A stretch of 64,000 bases of DNA, taken from NCBI GenBank assembly GCA_000158655.1, contig EQ973338.1, forward strand, positions 557,599 through 621,598. The letters run 5' to 3'. Every line of letters begins with the position of its first letter. The first letter of the stretch is position 1. The position numbers were made by a program, and so were the translations under genes. Source of the stretch: [Clostridium] methylpentosum DSM 5476. GTDB lineage: Bacteria; Bacillota; Clostridia; Oscillospirales; Ruminococcaceae. Of this stretch, positions 16,137-25,228 are shown in pieces. The notes beneath the pieces were generated by a model. It worked only from the letters and a program-made list of their open reading frames with translations. It had not been told where the DNA came from and ran no database searches.

Positions 16137-18180
16137 GTGCGAAGTGCTTGCGCCAGCCGGTCAGCCTGAGAGCGTCCTTGCGGCGGTCCGGAACGGCGCG
16201 GATAGCATCTATCTTGGAATGCACGCCCTGAACGCCCGCCGCAGCGCCAAGAATTTTTCCTATGATCAGCTTGAAGAGGCGGTGAAATTCTGTCGCCTCA
16301 ACAGTGTCCGGGTGTACGTTACCCTCAACACAATTTTTTTTGACAGCGAGCGGGAGGAATTGATCGACTGTATTCAAGCCGGTTGTGAGCTGGGGGTTGA
16401 CGCCTTTATTGTGCAGGATCTCGGGGTTGCCCAACTGGTCAAGCAGATGGCGCCCGACATACCGCTGCACGGTTCGACCCAGATGAGCATTCACACTCCC
16501 TCCGGGGCACAGCTGCTCAAGGATTGGGGATTCAAGCGGGTGGTGCTTGCGCGGGAGATGAGTCTTCGGGAAATCGCCGAAGTCGCGGATCGGGTGGATA
16601 TCGAGCTCGAGGCATTTGTGCACGGAGCGCTCTGCATGTGCGTTTCCGGGCAGTGTTATTTGAGCGGGATGCTGGGCGGGCGCAGCGCCAACCGCGGCAT
16701 GTGTGCGCAGCCCTGCCGCCTGCCTTTTTCAGCGGGACGAAAAGGGGCGTGCGACCTCTCGCTCAAAGATTTGAGCGCTGTGGAGCGGGTGGATGAACTG
16801 CGTGCAGCTGGGGTATGCTCCCTTAAAATCGAGGGGAGAATGAAGCGCCCGGAATACGTGGCAGCCGCAGTGCGCGCCTGTCGCGACGCGGTGGACGGGA
16901 GATCCCCCGATCTGGAGACTCTGCGCGCGGTGTTTTCCAGAAGCGGATTTACAGACAGTTATTTGGACGGCAGGCCTGGGCCTGCCATGTTTGGCGTGCG
17001 GGAAAAACAGGACGTTGTCGCGGCCTCCCCCAAGCTGCTCAAGCAGTTGGAAAACAGCTACCAAAAGCCGGTTGGCCGGGTGAGCGTTTCACTCACCTTT
17101 CACATGCGGGACGGGCTCCCCTGCGAGCTCTGCCTCAGCGATGGTCAAAACACTGTCCGGGTTGCGGGGCGGGAGCCTGAGCCCGCCCTCCGAGTTGCTC
17201 TGGATGAGCAGAAGCTTATGCAGTCGCTGACTAAATTCGGCGGCACCGTATTTTCCGTTCAGGATTGTCAGATTACCCTCGACGAAGGGCTCAGCCTCCC
17301 TGTTTCGGAACTCAATCGGATGCGCAGAGAGGCTGTGGAACAACTCACCGAGTTGAGAGGACAGGTACAACCTAAGCGGTTTTGTCCTTCTGTTGAGGAC
17401 AGTTTGGATTTCAGCATGCAGACGTTTTGCGGACTGCGCGGAGAATTCGACCGGTTCGAGCAGATTCCGTTGGACCAAATCGATTTGTTTGACTGGATCG
17501 CCGTGGATTTGGACGAGCTTGTTTCAAATATTAAAAAATTGGACAGACTAAAGGAGAAACTCATCATTCTCCCTCCTCGCGGGATGTTTGGCAGGGAAGG
17601 AGAAGTAAAGCAAAAGTTTCAACAACTTTTTGAGAGTGGGTTGAAAGATTTACTGGTGCTCAATCTTGCGCAGCTTCAGCTGGGCAGAGAAATTGGATTT
17701 CGGCTGCACGGCGGATTTTCGCTCAATTTATCCAATACAGAAAGTATTAGATATCTTGAACAATACGGTTTGTTGGATTGTGTCCTTTCCCCAGAACTGA
17801 CACTGGCCCAAATTCGATCTCTCGGCGGAGCGATTCCAAAGGGAATCTTGGTTTACGGGCATCTCCCACTGATGCTCACCCGCAACTGCCCTGTGCGAAA
17901 CGCCAAAAGCTGTGGGGAATGCGCAGGCAAATCACATCTGACTGACCGCAAGGGACTTCGTTTTGAAGTGCGCTGTCGAGGTGGATGCAGCGAACTCTAC
18001 AACCCAGCGCCTCTGTGGATGGCCGACCGGATGAGGGAGGTAGAGAATATTTCATTTGGAGTGCTGAAATTTACCTATGAGTCGCAGTACCAAGTGCGCC
18101 AGGTGATTGAAAAATTTCAACAAAAAGTAAAACTTGATGAACATATTACCCGTGGTTTGTATTACCGCGGTGTGGAATAG
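16081..18180 (+). CDS. U32 family protein with DUF3656, RlhA/YrrO-like
   Basis: Member of the U32 'collagenase-like' family; characterised relatives hydroxylate 23S rRNA (RlhA) or wobble uridine (TrhP). The U32 signature is clear at about 180-220: EAFVHGALCMCVSGQCYLSG then GMCAQPCR. Further cysteines (NCPVRN..CGECAG.., CRGGCSELYN, about 595-640) could ligand iron-sulfur or another metal. The 699 residues match the long DUF3656-containing subgroup. The start is TTG at 16081, five bases after GAGGGA; ATG at 16096 is the alternative. It overlaps zapA, a pairing common in Clostridia. Substrate is inferred from family only. Confidence 0.85.
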   Translation: MKKNPMNQKTITQSTTAAECEVLAPAGQPESVLAAVRNGADSIYLGMHALNARRSAKNFSYDQLEEAVKFCRLNSVRVYVTLNTIFFDSEREELIDCIQAGCELGVDAFIVQDLGVAQLVKQMAPDIPLHGSTQMSIHTPSGAQLLKDWGFKRVVLAREMSLREIAEVADRVDIELEAFVHGALCMCVSGQCYLSGMLGGRSANRGMCAQPCRLPFSAGRKGACDLSLKDLSAVERVDELRAAGVCSLKIEGRMKRPEYVAAAVRACRDAVDGRSPDLETLRAVFSRSGFTDSYLDGRPGPAMFGVREKQDVVAASPKLLKQLENSYQKPVGRVSVSLTFHMRDGLPCELCLSDGQNTVRVAGREPEPALRVALDEQKLMQSLTKFGGTVFSVQDCQITLDEGLSLPVSELNRMRREAVEQLTELRGQVQPKRFCPSVEDSLDFSMQTFCGLRGEFDRFEQIPLDQIDLFDWIAVDLDELVSNIKKLDRLKEKLIILPPRGMFGREGEVKQKFQQLFESGLKDLLVLNLAQLQLGREIGFRLHGGFSLNLSNTESIRYLEQYGLLDCVLSPELTLAQIRSLGGAIPKGILVYGHLPLMLTRNCPVRNAKSCGECAGKSHLTDRKGLRFEVRCRGGCSELYNPAPLWMADRMREVENISFGVLKFTYESQYQVRQVIEKFQQKVKLDEHITRGLYYRGVE

Positions 18181-18191
18181 AGGGATTATCA

Positions 18192-18755
18192 GTGAAAATT
18201 ATTCTTGCTTCTCAATCGCCTCGGCGCCGCGAGCTGCTCAAGCTCGTCACCCCGGAATTTGAGGTGATACCGTCTCAGCTCGACGAGAGCAGTGTAGCGG
18301 TCGAACCGGTGGATTATTATGCGGAACGGCTGGCACGCGCCAAAGCGCTTGAAATCGCCCAGAAATACCCGGAGGATGTAGTGATCGGCTGCGACACTGT
18401 GGTGCTTTTGGCAGAGCGCATTCTCGGCAAGCCAAAAGACCGTGAGGAGGCGCAAGAAATGCTGCGCTTTTTATCCGGCCGCACCCACAAGGTGATCACT
18501 GGAGTGTCCTTGATGAGAGGACAGCGCGCAGTCAGCTTTTCTCAAGTGACTGAGGTGGAATTTTTCAACCTCACCGACCGGGAAATCGATGAGTACATCG
18601 CAACCGGCGAGCCGTTTGACAAGGCGGGCGGCTACGGCATCCAAGGATATGGCAGCCTCTTGGTTGAGGAGATCCGAGGGGATTTTTTCAACGTTGTCGG
18701 ACTGCCGGTGGCGCGGCTTAAGAAGGAACTTGACGTTTTTATGAATATACAGTGA
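18192..18755 (+). CDS. maf: Maf family nucleoside triphosphate pyrophosphatase
   Basis: House-cleaning dTTP/UTP pyrophosphatase. The 187 residues begin with the signature ASQSPRRRELL (about 6-16) and contain the conserved GCDTVV acid (about 67-72), the KPKDREEAxxML motif (about 80-91) and the C-terminal GxGIQGYGSLLVEEIxGDFFNVVGLP block. The start is GTG at 18192, twelve bases after the previous stop, with AGAGGGATT as ribosome site. Maf upstream of mreB is the usual Firmicutes order. Confidence 0.95.
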   Translation: MKIILASQSPRRRELLKLVTPEFEVIPSQLDESSVAVEPVDYYAERLARAKALEIAQKYPEDVVIGCDTVVLLAERILGKPKDREEAQEMLRFLSGRTHKVITGVSLMRGQRAVSFSQVTEVEFFNLTDREIDEYIATGEPFDKAGGYGIQGYGSLLVEEIRGDFFNVVGLPVARLKKELDVFMNIQ

Positions 18756-18773
18756 AATTTCGTCCAAACAGAT

Positions 18774-18801
18774 TGAGAAAAAGTTTTTTTAGGGTTATAA
18801 T
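18774..18801 (+). promoter_or_regulatory. Promoter for mreB operon
   Basis: TTGAGA, 16 bases, then a perfect TATAAT, ending 60 bases before the mreB ATG. It gives mreBCD-mrdA a start separate from maf. Confidence 0.65.
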
Positions 18802-18860
18802 AAATGAGTTAATAAGTCAACTGGAATATTCTGGTTTTTACGTATAGAGAGGAGCACACT

Positions 18861-19880
18861 ATGGGAGCATTTTCTAGGGATATTGGTATCGATTTGGGTA
18901 CCGCCAACACGTTGGTGTTTATGAAGGGGAAGGGCATCATCATCCGCGAGCCTTCGGTTGTCGCGGTGGACACTCGCACCGATGTGGTCAAATGTGTTGG
19001 ACAGGAAGCAAAGGACGTTATCGGCAGAACTCCGGGCTCGATCAAAGCGGTTCGTCCGCTCAAAGACGGGGTTATCGCTGATTTTGATATTACCACCAGT
19101 ATGCTTGAACAATTCATCCGCAAGGCGCTGCACAAGACCTTTATGGCTCGCCCCCGCGTCATCATCTGCATCCCTTCGGGCGTCACTGCCGTTGAAAAGA
19201 GGGCAGTCCGCGAGTCCACCGAAAAAGCGGGCGCAAAGAGGGTTTCGATTATTGAGGAGCCGATGGCAGCCGCGATTGGCGCAGGGCTTCCGGTCGCAGA
19301 GCCGACCGGCAACATGGTCGTGGATATCGGCGGTGGAACCTCCGAGGTTGCAGTCATTTCGCTCGGCGGCATTGTTGCGGCAAAGTCTGTCCGCGTCGGC
19401 GGAGATGAGTTCGATAACTCCATCATCAATTTCATAAAGAAAAAATACAACCTGCTCATCGGCGAGCGCACTGCGGAAAACATTAAAATCACCATCGGCT
19501 CAGCATTCCCGTTTGAGACTGAGGAAACGATGAACATCAAGGGCAGAAACCTACTCAACGGTCTGCCGGAAAACATTCAGATCTCCTCGGATGAAATCCG
19601 TGAGGCGCTTGCAGATCCACTCGCAAACGTGCTTGACGCGGTGCGGGTTACGCTCGAAAAAACTCCGCCGGAGCTTGCTGCGGACATCATTGATCAGGGA
19701 ATCACCCTCACCGGTGGCGGCGCGCTGCTGCGCGGCCTTGACCAGCTGATTGCACAGGAAACCGGTATGCCGGTCTACATTGCGGAAAATCCGCTTGACT
19801 GCGTGGCTGAGGGAACGGGCAAAGTCCTCGAAAACATTGATAAGCTGCACGATGTGCTCAACGACGACAGCAAATTCTAA
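18861..19880 (+). CDS. mreB: Rod shape-determining actin homologue MreB
   Basis: Forms membrane-bound filaments that guide side-wall peptidoglycan synthesis. The 339 residues carry the actin-fold phosphate loops [14 protein letters not shown] (about 6-19) and [13 protein letters not shown] (about 153-165), and the adenosine loop [13 protein letters not shown] (about 283-295). Length is typical. The ATG follows AGAGAGGAGC. mreC begins 110 bases downstream, a longer than usual gap but without a terminator. Confidence 0.97.
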   Translation: MGAFSRDIGIDLGTANTLVFMKGKGIIIREPSVVAVDTRTDVVKCVGQEAKDVIGRTPGSIKAVRPLKDGVIADFDITTSMLEQFIRKALHKTFMARPRVIICIPSGVTAVEKRAVRESTEKAGAKRVSIIEEPMAAAIGAGLPVAEPTGNMVVDIGGGTSEVAVISLGGIVAAKSVRVGGDEFDNSIINFIKKKYNLLIGERTAENIKITIGSAFPFETEETMNIKGRNLLNGLPENIQISSDEIREALADPLANVLDAVRVTLEKTPPELAADIIDQGITLTGGGALLRGLDQLIAQETGMPVYIAENPLDCVAEGTGKVLENIDKLHDVLNDDSKF

Positions 19881-19990
19881 CTCTGGTTACAACCCAAACA
19901 AAATCAATTTCAAAAGACTGAGTTTCGGACAACTGGCAACACGAGGCTCGGTCTTGTCCCGTTTTCAATTCTATACAGACGAGGTGGCTT

Positions 19991-20866
19991 ATGCGCGAAT
20001 TTTTTAAGAGCTGGCGCTTTAAAATCCTTCTCGGCGTGGTGGCGGTGTTTATCGGTGTCATGCTGTATGAGGCGTCCACCGGAGGACTGTCGGCCCCGAA
20101 CGGGTTGATCGGCTCTCTGACCGCCCCCATTCAGCAGGGCGCTTCGGCGGTGTCCAACGGCGTGAGCGGTTTTTTTGATAAATTTCTCAACGCAGGGAAT
20201 TACAAAAAGGAAAATGAAGAGCTCAAAGGGCAGATCGCTGATCTGCAGCAGCAGATTGTGGATTACGAAAAGATGAAGGAGCAGAATGAACAGCTCAAGG
20301 AAATCGCGGGCATCAAGGAGACAAACCCCGATTTTGATATGGAACCGGCGACTGTCATCGCCCGCGATCCGAGCGATGCCTACGGCTCTTTTACAATCAA
20401 CAAAGGCAGCGTAAACGGGGTCAAAAAGAACGACCCGGTAATCACCTCGGCGGGCCTGGTGGGGCAGGTGACGAGCGTAGGGCTTACATATGCTCATGTT
20501 ACAACGCTGCTCAGCCCTGACCTTGAGATCAGCGGCTACGAGGTGCGTACCAAGGACACCGGCGTTGTGTCCGGTGAACTCGCCCTTTCGCAGGAAGGGT
20601 TCTGTCAGATGAAACACCTTTCTAAAGAGACAAGTATCGCAAAAGGTTACATCGTCTGTACTGCCGGTTCGAGCGGTCTCTATCCGCAGGACCTGATCAT
20701 CGGCACCGTGCAAGAGATCAAGGTGCAGAACAACGGCATCTCCGCTTACGCGGTGATCAAACCCTCAGTCGATGTAACTGAAGTGACGAACGTCGCTGTG
20801 CTCAAGAGCTTTTTAGGACAGGGCGTAAACATTCCCGGCAATGAAGCTTCCTCCGAGCAAGAATAG
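19991..20866 (+). CDS. mreC: Rod shape-determining protein MreC
   Basis: Bitopic membrane protein linking MreB to PBP2 and other wall enzymes. One N-terminal membrane helix (about 10-27) is followed by a coiled coil (about 65-105, with leucine and glutamine repeats) and the two beta-barrel domains containing DPSDAYGSFTINKGSVNGV (about 128-146) and TSAGLVGQV. The 291 residues are typical. mreD follows nine bases later with an overlapping ribosome site (AGGAGGAAGG). Confidence 0.93.
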   Translation: MREFFKSWRFKILLGVVAVFIGVMLYEASTGGLSAPNGLIGSLTAPIQQGASAVSNGVSGFFDKFLNAGNYKKENEELKGQIADLQQQIVDYEKMKEQNEQLKEIAGIKETNPDFDMEPATVIARDPSDAYGSFTINKGSVNGVKKNDPVITSAGLVGQVTSVGLTYAHVTTLLSPDLEISGYEVRTKDTGVVSGELALSQEGFCQMKHLSKETSIAKGYIVCTAGSSGLYPQDLIIGTVQEIKVQNNGISAYAVIKPSVDVTEVTNVAVLKSFLGQGVNIPGNEASSEQE

Positions 20867-20875
20867 GAGGAAGGA

Positions 20876-21394
20876 ATGAGAAAACAAACCAAGAACATAT
20901 TAAAATGGATTGTTTATATTGTAACTTTGTTGGTTCTATTTATCATGCAGACCACTCCCGGCCTGTTTCAAATTTTTGGGACCCGTCCGATTTTAGTTCT
21001 CCCATTCGCCGTCTGCCTGTCCATGTTTGAAACCGAAAAAACCGCCGCAGTGCTCGGCGCACTTGCTGGCGGCCTTTGGGATATTTCCTCCGGCAAGCTG
21101 CTCGGATTTTCTCTGATCATAATCATGTTGTGCTGTGTATTCTGCTCGCTGCTGGTGATGTATCTTGCAAAGCTCAACATTGTCAACGCGCTTTTCCTTT
21201 GTGCTGCAACTATTGTGATCTACATGTTTTTCAACTTTGTGTTCTACTACGCGATGTGGGGATTTGACAATTTGAGTGCCGTCGTGCTGCACAAGCTGCT
21301 TCCTGTCTCGGTTTATACCCTTGCGGTTACACCTATTATTTACTTTTTAACCAGGAGGATTTACTTTTGGTTTCACGACCCGGCAGACGAATAA
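20876..21394 (+). CDS. mreD: Rod shape-determining protein MreD
   Basis: Small polytopic membrane protein of the elongasome. The 172 residues form about five hydrophobic helices (about 13-30, 38-60, 65-95, 102-128, 138-160), with little sequence conservation otherwise, as is normal for MreD. Position between mreC and mrdA supports the name. Confidence 0.88.
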   Translation: MRKQTKNILKWIVYIVTLLVLFIMQTTPGLFQIFGTRPILVLPFAVCLSMFETEKTAAVLGALAGGLWDISSGKLLGFSLIIIMLCCVFCSLLVMYLAKLNIVNALFLCAATIVIYMFFNFVFYYAMWGFDNLSAVVLHKLLPVSVYTLAVTPIIYFLTRRIYFWFHDPADE

Positions 21395-21449
21395 AATGCA
21401 TACACACGGTTGCTTGCAACCAGCCATTTAGAAACGGAGTGCTGTCCAT

Positions 21450-23471
21450 ATGGCAACAGAATCGAAGAAAAAGACTGGGCTGATCCGTCTGATCGTTTTG
21501 ATCTTGCTTGCTGTCGCCGCATTTGTGCTCTGCTTAATGCGCCTGATGGATTATCAGGTGGTTAAAGGGGATGACTTTGCAAAAGCGGCTCAGGCAACTA
21601 CCGAAACATATGAAACGATCGAAACCTCTCGCGGTGAAATCACCGACCGCTACGGAAGGCCGCTCGTCACCAACAAGCTCGCTCTGAACCTCGAGATTGA
21701 CAGGGCGGTGTTCTCGGACGAGGACAAGGAAAAGGAAAATGCCCAGATCAACAAAATGATCTACGAACTGACAAATCTCCTGAGCGAATCAGGGGAAGGA
21801 TGGGTTGACACCTTCCCGGTTACTGCAACTGCACCCTACGAGTTTCTGTCGGGAGCAGACAGCGACATTGCGAAGCTCAAAAAGGCGCTCAATGTTCAGG
21901 ATTATGCCTCTGCGAATGATTGTGTGCAGATGCTGATCAAAAACTGCAACATTGAGGGCTATACGGAAGAAGAGACCAGAAGAATCGCGGGTATCCGCGC
22001 GCAGATGCTCATGTCGGATTGGGGAAATAACAATCCCTACCTCTTTGCAGAAGACGTTTCAAGCGCCACTTCGACCAAGCTCATGGAGCTCGGAGATTAC
22101 ATGCCCGGAGTGCGGGTTTCGGAGTCCTATGTGCGCGAGTATGTGAGCGGGACAATTGCTCCCCATCTCATTGGCTCGATGAGCAAGATCTTTGCGGAAG
22201 AGTATGATGATCTGAAACAGAAGGGCTACAAGATGAACGACACCATCGGACGCGATGGGGTGGAAAAGGTGATGGAGGATGAGCTGCGCGGCACCGACGG
22301 TGTGATGGTCGTCACCAAAAACAAAGACGGGGAAATTGTCGATCAATACATGAAGCAGGAGCCGCAGCCCGGCAACACCATCATGCTCACCATTGACAAG
22401 AACTTTCAAAAAGAGGTGCAGGACGTGCTCGAGAACCGCGTACTGCAGCTGAGAGCGGGCAAGTACCCGGGGACCAAGGGCGCGGCAGCAACAGTACTCG
22501 ATGTCAAGACAGGTGAAGCGCTTGCGCTCGCAACCTATCCGACCTATGACATCAACCAGTACAAAACCAACTACTCCGAACTGCTCGCCGATCCGCTCAA
22601 GCCTTTGATGAATCGCGCGCTTAACGAGCTCTACCGTCCGGGCTCCACCTTTAAAACGGTGATGACAGTCGCCGGGGTCAGCGAAGGAAAGATCACACCG
22701 ACACGACAAATCAACTGTCAGAACCCCTACCGTATTTCAGACCGAGAATTTAGATGCCAGCAGTACGGTCACCGCGGACTGACGAATATTTACACTGCGT
22801 TGGAGCATTCCTGTAACATTTATTTTTATCAGGTGGGCGAGGATTTAGGAGAAGAGACGGTCTATAATTATGCACATGCTATGGGAATGGGCGAAAAGAC
22901 AGGGCTGGAAATTAAGAATGCGGTCGGCCGTGTTTCGAGTAAGAAAACTTCTGAGGAGCTGGGAATTCGCTGGAATATCGGAGACATCTGCCAGACAGCG
23001 ATTGGACAGTCAGAGACCTATATCACCCCTCTCCAGATGGCAATTAGCACCATGGTGATCGCGAACAAGGGCACCCGGTACGAGACTCATCTGATCAAAT
23101 CGGTAGAAAAATACGATTACAGCTCTACCATCAAGGCAACTGAGCCGGTGGTTTTGGGGACGCTGGAGGACAAAAACAACGCCTTTGAAATTGACACCGA
23201 GGGAATGAAGCTGATGGCAGAAACAGTGAGTACATTAAAAGGGAAGAACGTTGCTGCTAAGTCGGGAACACCTCAGAAAACCGAAACTATTACCCACTCT
23301 GCTGCTGTTGCATTCTATCCCGCAGACAACCCGGAAATTGCAATTTCTATTATGATTGAAGAGGGTGAAAACGCCAAGGAAACCGTTGGCGACATCATTG
23401 ACGCCTACAACCGCACCAAGACGCAGGAGGATGCGCTCCCGCAGTCTAAGGAAGTGTTGATCGTCAAATAG
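21450..23471 (+). CDS. mrdA: Penicillin-binding protein 2 (MrdA), class B transpeptidase
   Basis: Cross-links side-wall peptidoglycan as part of the Rod complex. The 673 residues show one N-terminal membrane helix (about 10-28), a dimerisation/pedestal domain and the transpeptidase domain with all three active-site motifs: STFK (about 397, nucleophile Ser), SCN (about 453) and KSGT (about 604). The ATG is preceded by GGAGTG. The gene ends the mre operon at a strong terminator. RodA, the usual glycosyltransferase partner, is not encoded nearby. Confidence 0.95.
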   Translation: MATESKKKTGLIRLIVLILLAVAAFVLCLMRLMDYQVVKGDDFAKAAQATTETYETIETSRGEITDRYGRPLVTNKLALNLEIDRAVFSDEDKEKENAQINKMIYELTNLLSESGEGWVDTFPVTATAPYEFLSGADSDIAKLKKALNVQDYASANDCVQMLIKNCNIEGYTEEETRRIAGIRAQMLMSDWGNNNPYLFAEDVSSATSTKLMELGDYMPGVRVSESYVREYVSGTIAPHLIGSMSKIFAEEYDDLKQKGYKMNDTIGRDGVEKVMEDELRGTDGVMVVTKNKDGEIVDQYMKQEPQPGNTIMLTIDKNFQKEVQDVLENRVLQLRAGKYPGTKGAAATVLDVKTGEALALATYPTYDINQYKTNYSELLADPLKPLMNRALNELYRPGSTFKTVMTVAGVSEGKITPTRQINCQNPYRISDREFRCQQYGHRGLTNIYTALEHSCNIYFYQVGEDLGEETVYNYAHAMGMGEKTGLEIKNAVGRVSSKKTSEELGIRWNIGDICQTAIGQSETYITPLQMAISTMVIANKGTRYETHLIKSVEKYDYSSTIKATEPVVLGTLEDKNNAFEIDTEGMKLMAETVSTLKGKNVAAKSGTPQKTETITHSAAVAFYPADNPEIAISIMIEEGENAKETVGDIIDAYNRTKTQEDALPQSKEVLIVK

Positions 23472-23496
23472 CCGAACTCAATTGGTTATATTTTGA

Positions 23497-23537
23497 AAAA
23501 AATAGTTCAGTATAGATAATATATTGAACTATTTTTT
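23497..23537 (+). terminator. Terminator after mreBCD-mrdA
   Basis: AAAAAATAGTTCA pairs with TGAACTATTTTTT over 13 bases around an AT-rich loop; the final T run completes it. Confidence 0.85.
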
Positions 23538-23566
23538 GCCATTTTATGAAAAAAACAAAAAACAGG

Positions 23567-23594
23567 TTTACATTCTCTTTTTTTGTGTTAGAAT
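23567..23594 (+). promoter_or_regulatory. Promoter for the MinD-like gene
   Basis: TTTACA, 16 bases, TAGAAT with a TGn extension (TGTTAGAAT), 53 bases before the gene. It shows the gene is transcribed independently of mrdA. Confidence 0.6.
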
Positions 23595-23647
23595 TAGAGT
23601 AAGATTATTATGCACTTTGCCGACCATGTGTCGGGTAGGAGGGACAA

Positions 23648-24376
23648 ATGAGCAGGGTGATATCCGTGACGTCAGGAAAAGGCGGCGTGGGGAAGTCGTC
23701 TTTTTGCTGTTACCTCGCCAGGGCGCTCGCCAGCCAGGGGAAATCCACGGTCGTCGTGGAGCTGGATTGCGGCCTGAGAGGGCTGGACATCATGCTGGGG
23801 GTCTCGGAATCGGTCTACGATTTTGGCGATCTTTTGAGCGGGCGCTGTGAGCTGTCCGACGCGGTCTGTCCCGTACCTGGAACCAGCAATTTATTCCTAA
23901 TTGCAGCGCCGTCGGCATTTGAACGTTTTCCGACCTGTGACGAGGTTTCTTTCCTCTGCCGCAGATTGAAAAGCAAGTTTGATTACATTGTAATCGATAC
24001 GTCCGCAGGGTATGCGCTGACGAAAATTATTCCACAGGTATCGGATCAGGTGCTGCTGATTGTGACGCCCGATCCGGTCTGCGTCAGGGATGCATCCCTT
24101 GTTGCAGGCTGCCTGCGGCAGGCGGGAAACCAGTCGGTCCGGCTGGTGATCAATAAAGTGAACAGGAACACAGTTAGAAAAGAGCTGATGCCTGATCTTG
24201 ACGCTGTCATCGACCGCGTCGGGGTGCAGCTGCTGGGTGTTATTCCCGAACACCGGGAAATTCTATTTGGATCTGCAAAAGGGCTGCCGCTTGAACCGGG
24301 CCGACTACCGGCCAAAGTATTCCGAGCGATTGCTGCCCGACTTGATGGGGAGCATGTCCCGCTGACCGTTCACTGA
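23648..24376 (+). CDS. minD: MinD-like ParA-family ATPase, lacking the membrane-targeting tail
   Basis: P-loop ATPase related to the septum-site protein MinD. The 242 residues hold the deviant Walker A KGGVGKSS (about 11-18), the MinD-type ELDCGLRGLDIMLG box (about 37-50) and Walker B VIDTSAG (about 113). Canonical MinD is about 260-270 residues and ends in a basic amphipathic membrane helix after a GEEVPL-type segment. This protein stops right after the equivalent GEHVPL (ending LTVH), so the helix is missing. minC and minE, which flank minD in many Clostridia between mrdA and mgsA, are also absent, as is rodA. It may be a relic, or an ATPase with another partner. The ATG follows AGGAGG. Confidence 0.8.
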   Translation: MSRVISVTSGKGGVGKSSFCCYLARALASQGKSTVVVELDCGLRGLDIMLGVSESVYDFGDLLSGRCELSDAVCPVPGTSNLFLIAAPSAFERFPTCDEVSFLCRRLKSKFDYIVIDTSAGYALTKIIPQVSDQVLLIVTPDPVCVRDASLVAGCLRQAGNQSVRLVINKVNRNTVRKELMPDLDAVIDRVGVQLLGVIPEHREILFGSAKGLPLEPGRLPAKVFRAIAARLDGEHVPLTVH

Positions 24377-24441
24377 CACTTTTGGTATAAAACAGCATGG
24401 ATTGAGGAAATAAGGATCATTACTTAAGGAGGAAAAGCACA

Positions 24442-24849
24442 ATGAACATCGCACTCATCGCACACGATTCAAAAAAAGAACTCATGGTACAATTTTGCAT
24501 TGCTTACTGCGGTATTTTGAGCCGACATACCCTTTGTGGAACTGGAACAACGGCCAAGCTCGTCTCTGAGGCAACGGGCCTAAATATACAGCGCTTTCTG
24601 AGTGGAAAGCAGGGCGGCGACCAGCAGATTTCAGCGCGTATCGCCTATGACGAAGTCGACCTTCTCTTATTTTTCCGGGACCCGCTTGCGGACAAGAGCC
24701 GGGAGGTCAATGAAATCGACATGCTCCGCCTCTGCGACGTGCACAATATCCCGCTCGCAACCAACATTGCGACCGCTGAAGTTCTGATTCACGGCCTTGA
24801 GCGCGGTGACCTCGATTGGCGCAACATCGTCAATCCACAACAGAGATAA
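24442..24849 (+). CDS. mgsA: Methylglyoxal synthase
   Basis: Converts dihydroxyacetone phosphate to methylglyoxal and phosphate, a bypass under sugar-phosphate stress. The 135 residues match the family: MNIALIAHDSKKELM at the start, phosphate-binding GTGTTAKL (about 34-41), SGKQGGDQQI (about 54-63) and the catalytic Asp in FFRDPL (about 79). The ATG follows AAGGAGG. It sits after minD, as in many clostridial mre-min-mgsA clusters, and before a T-box leader. Confidence 0.96.
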   Translation: MNIALIAHDSKKELMVQFCIAYCGILSRHTLCGTGTTAKLVSEATGLNIQRFLSGKQGGDQQISARIAYDEVDLLLFFRDPLADKSREVNEIDMLRLCDVHNIPLATNIATAEVLIHGLERGDLDWRNIVNPQQR

Positions 24850-24904
24850 ACAGGATTGTCTAAATAGAAATCTAAAATAAAACAATGCTGCCCTGAATTG
24901 GGCA

Positions 24905-25146
24905 GAGTTTAAATGCCTTGATGGGGAGGAGTACCCACGCGCGCGGATTCCAGAGAGGACGGCATCTGGTGCGAGCCGTTTTCCGGCAGCGGTGGCGAAG
25001 ACACCTCTGAGCAGCCCTGTGATCTAAAGCAGGGCCGTACCCCCGCGTTAAGGGGAGTAGAGAGGTGCGGTTATTTTTGCCGCATGAACTGGGTGGCACC
25101 ACGTGGAGTTTGCTCCTCGTCCCTTGACAGGACGGGGGGCTTTTTC
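24905..25146 (+). promoter_or_regulatory. T-box riboswitch for hisS-aspS, specifier GAC (Asp)
   Basis: tRNA-sensing leader. Stem I elements AGAGAGGA (about 24953) and GGTGCGAGCC (about 24968) are followed by the specifier segment GAA-GAC-ACCTCTGAGC, putting the specifier GAC (Asp) at 25000-25002. The T-box GGGTGGCACCACG is at 25091-25103. A terminator (CCTCGTCC with GGACGGGG, about 25114-25138, then T runs) ends the leader. The TGGC in the T-box pairs with a tRNA ending GCCA, fitting the G73 discriminator of tRNA-Asp and not the C73 of tRNA-His. The whole 379-base gap between mgsA and hisS is this leader and its flanks. Confidence 0.92.
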
Positions 25147-25228
25147 TTTTTTTGTGCGCCTGGATCAATTCAAAAAGTGAATTCCAGCCCCTGCCACCCG
25201 AGCAGGGCGCTGATCTGAAAGGAATGGG

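Noticed and set aside
25099..25104. CACGTG core resembling a ParB site
   Set aside because: Part of the T-box antiterminator sequence; flanks do not match parS.
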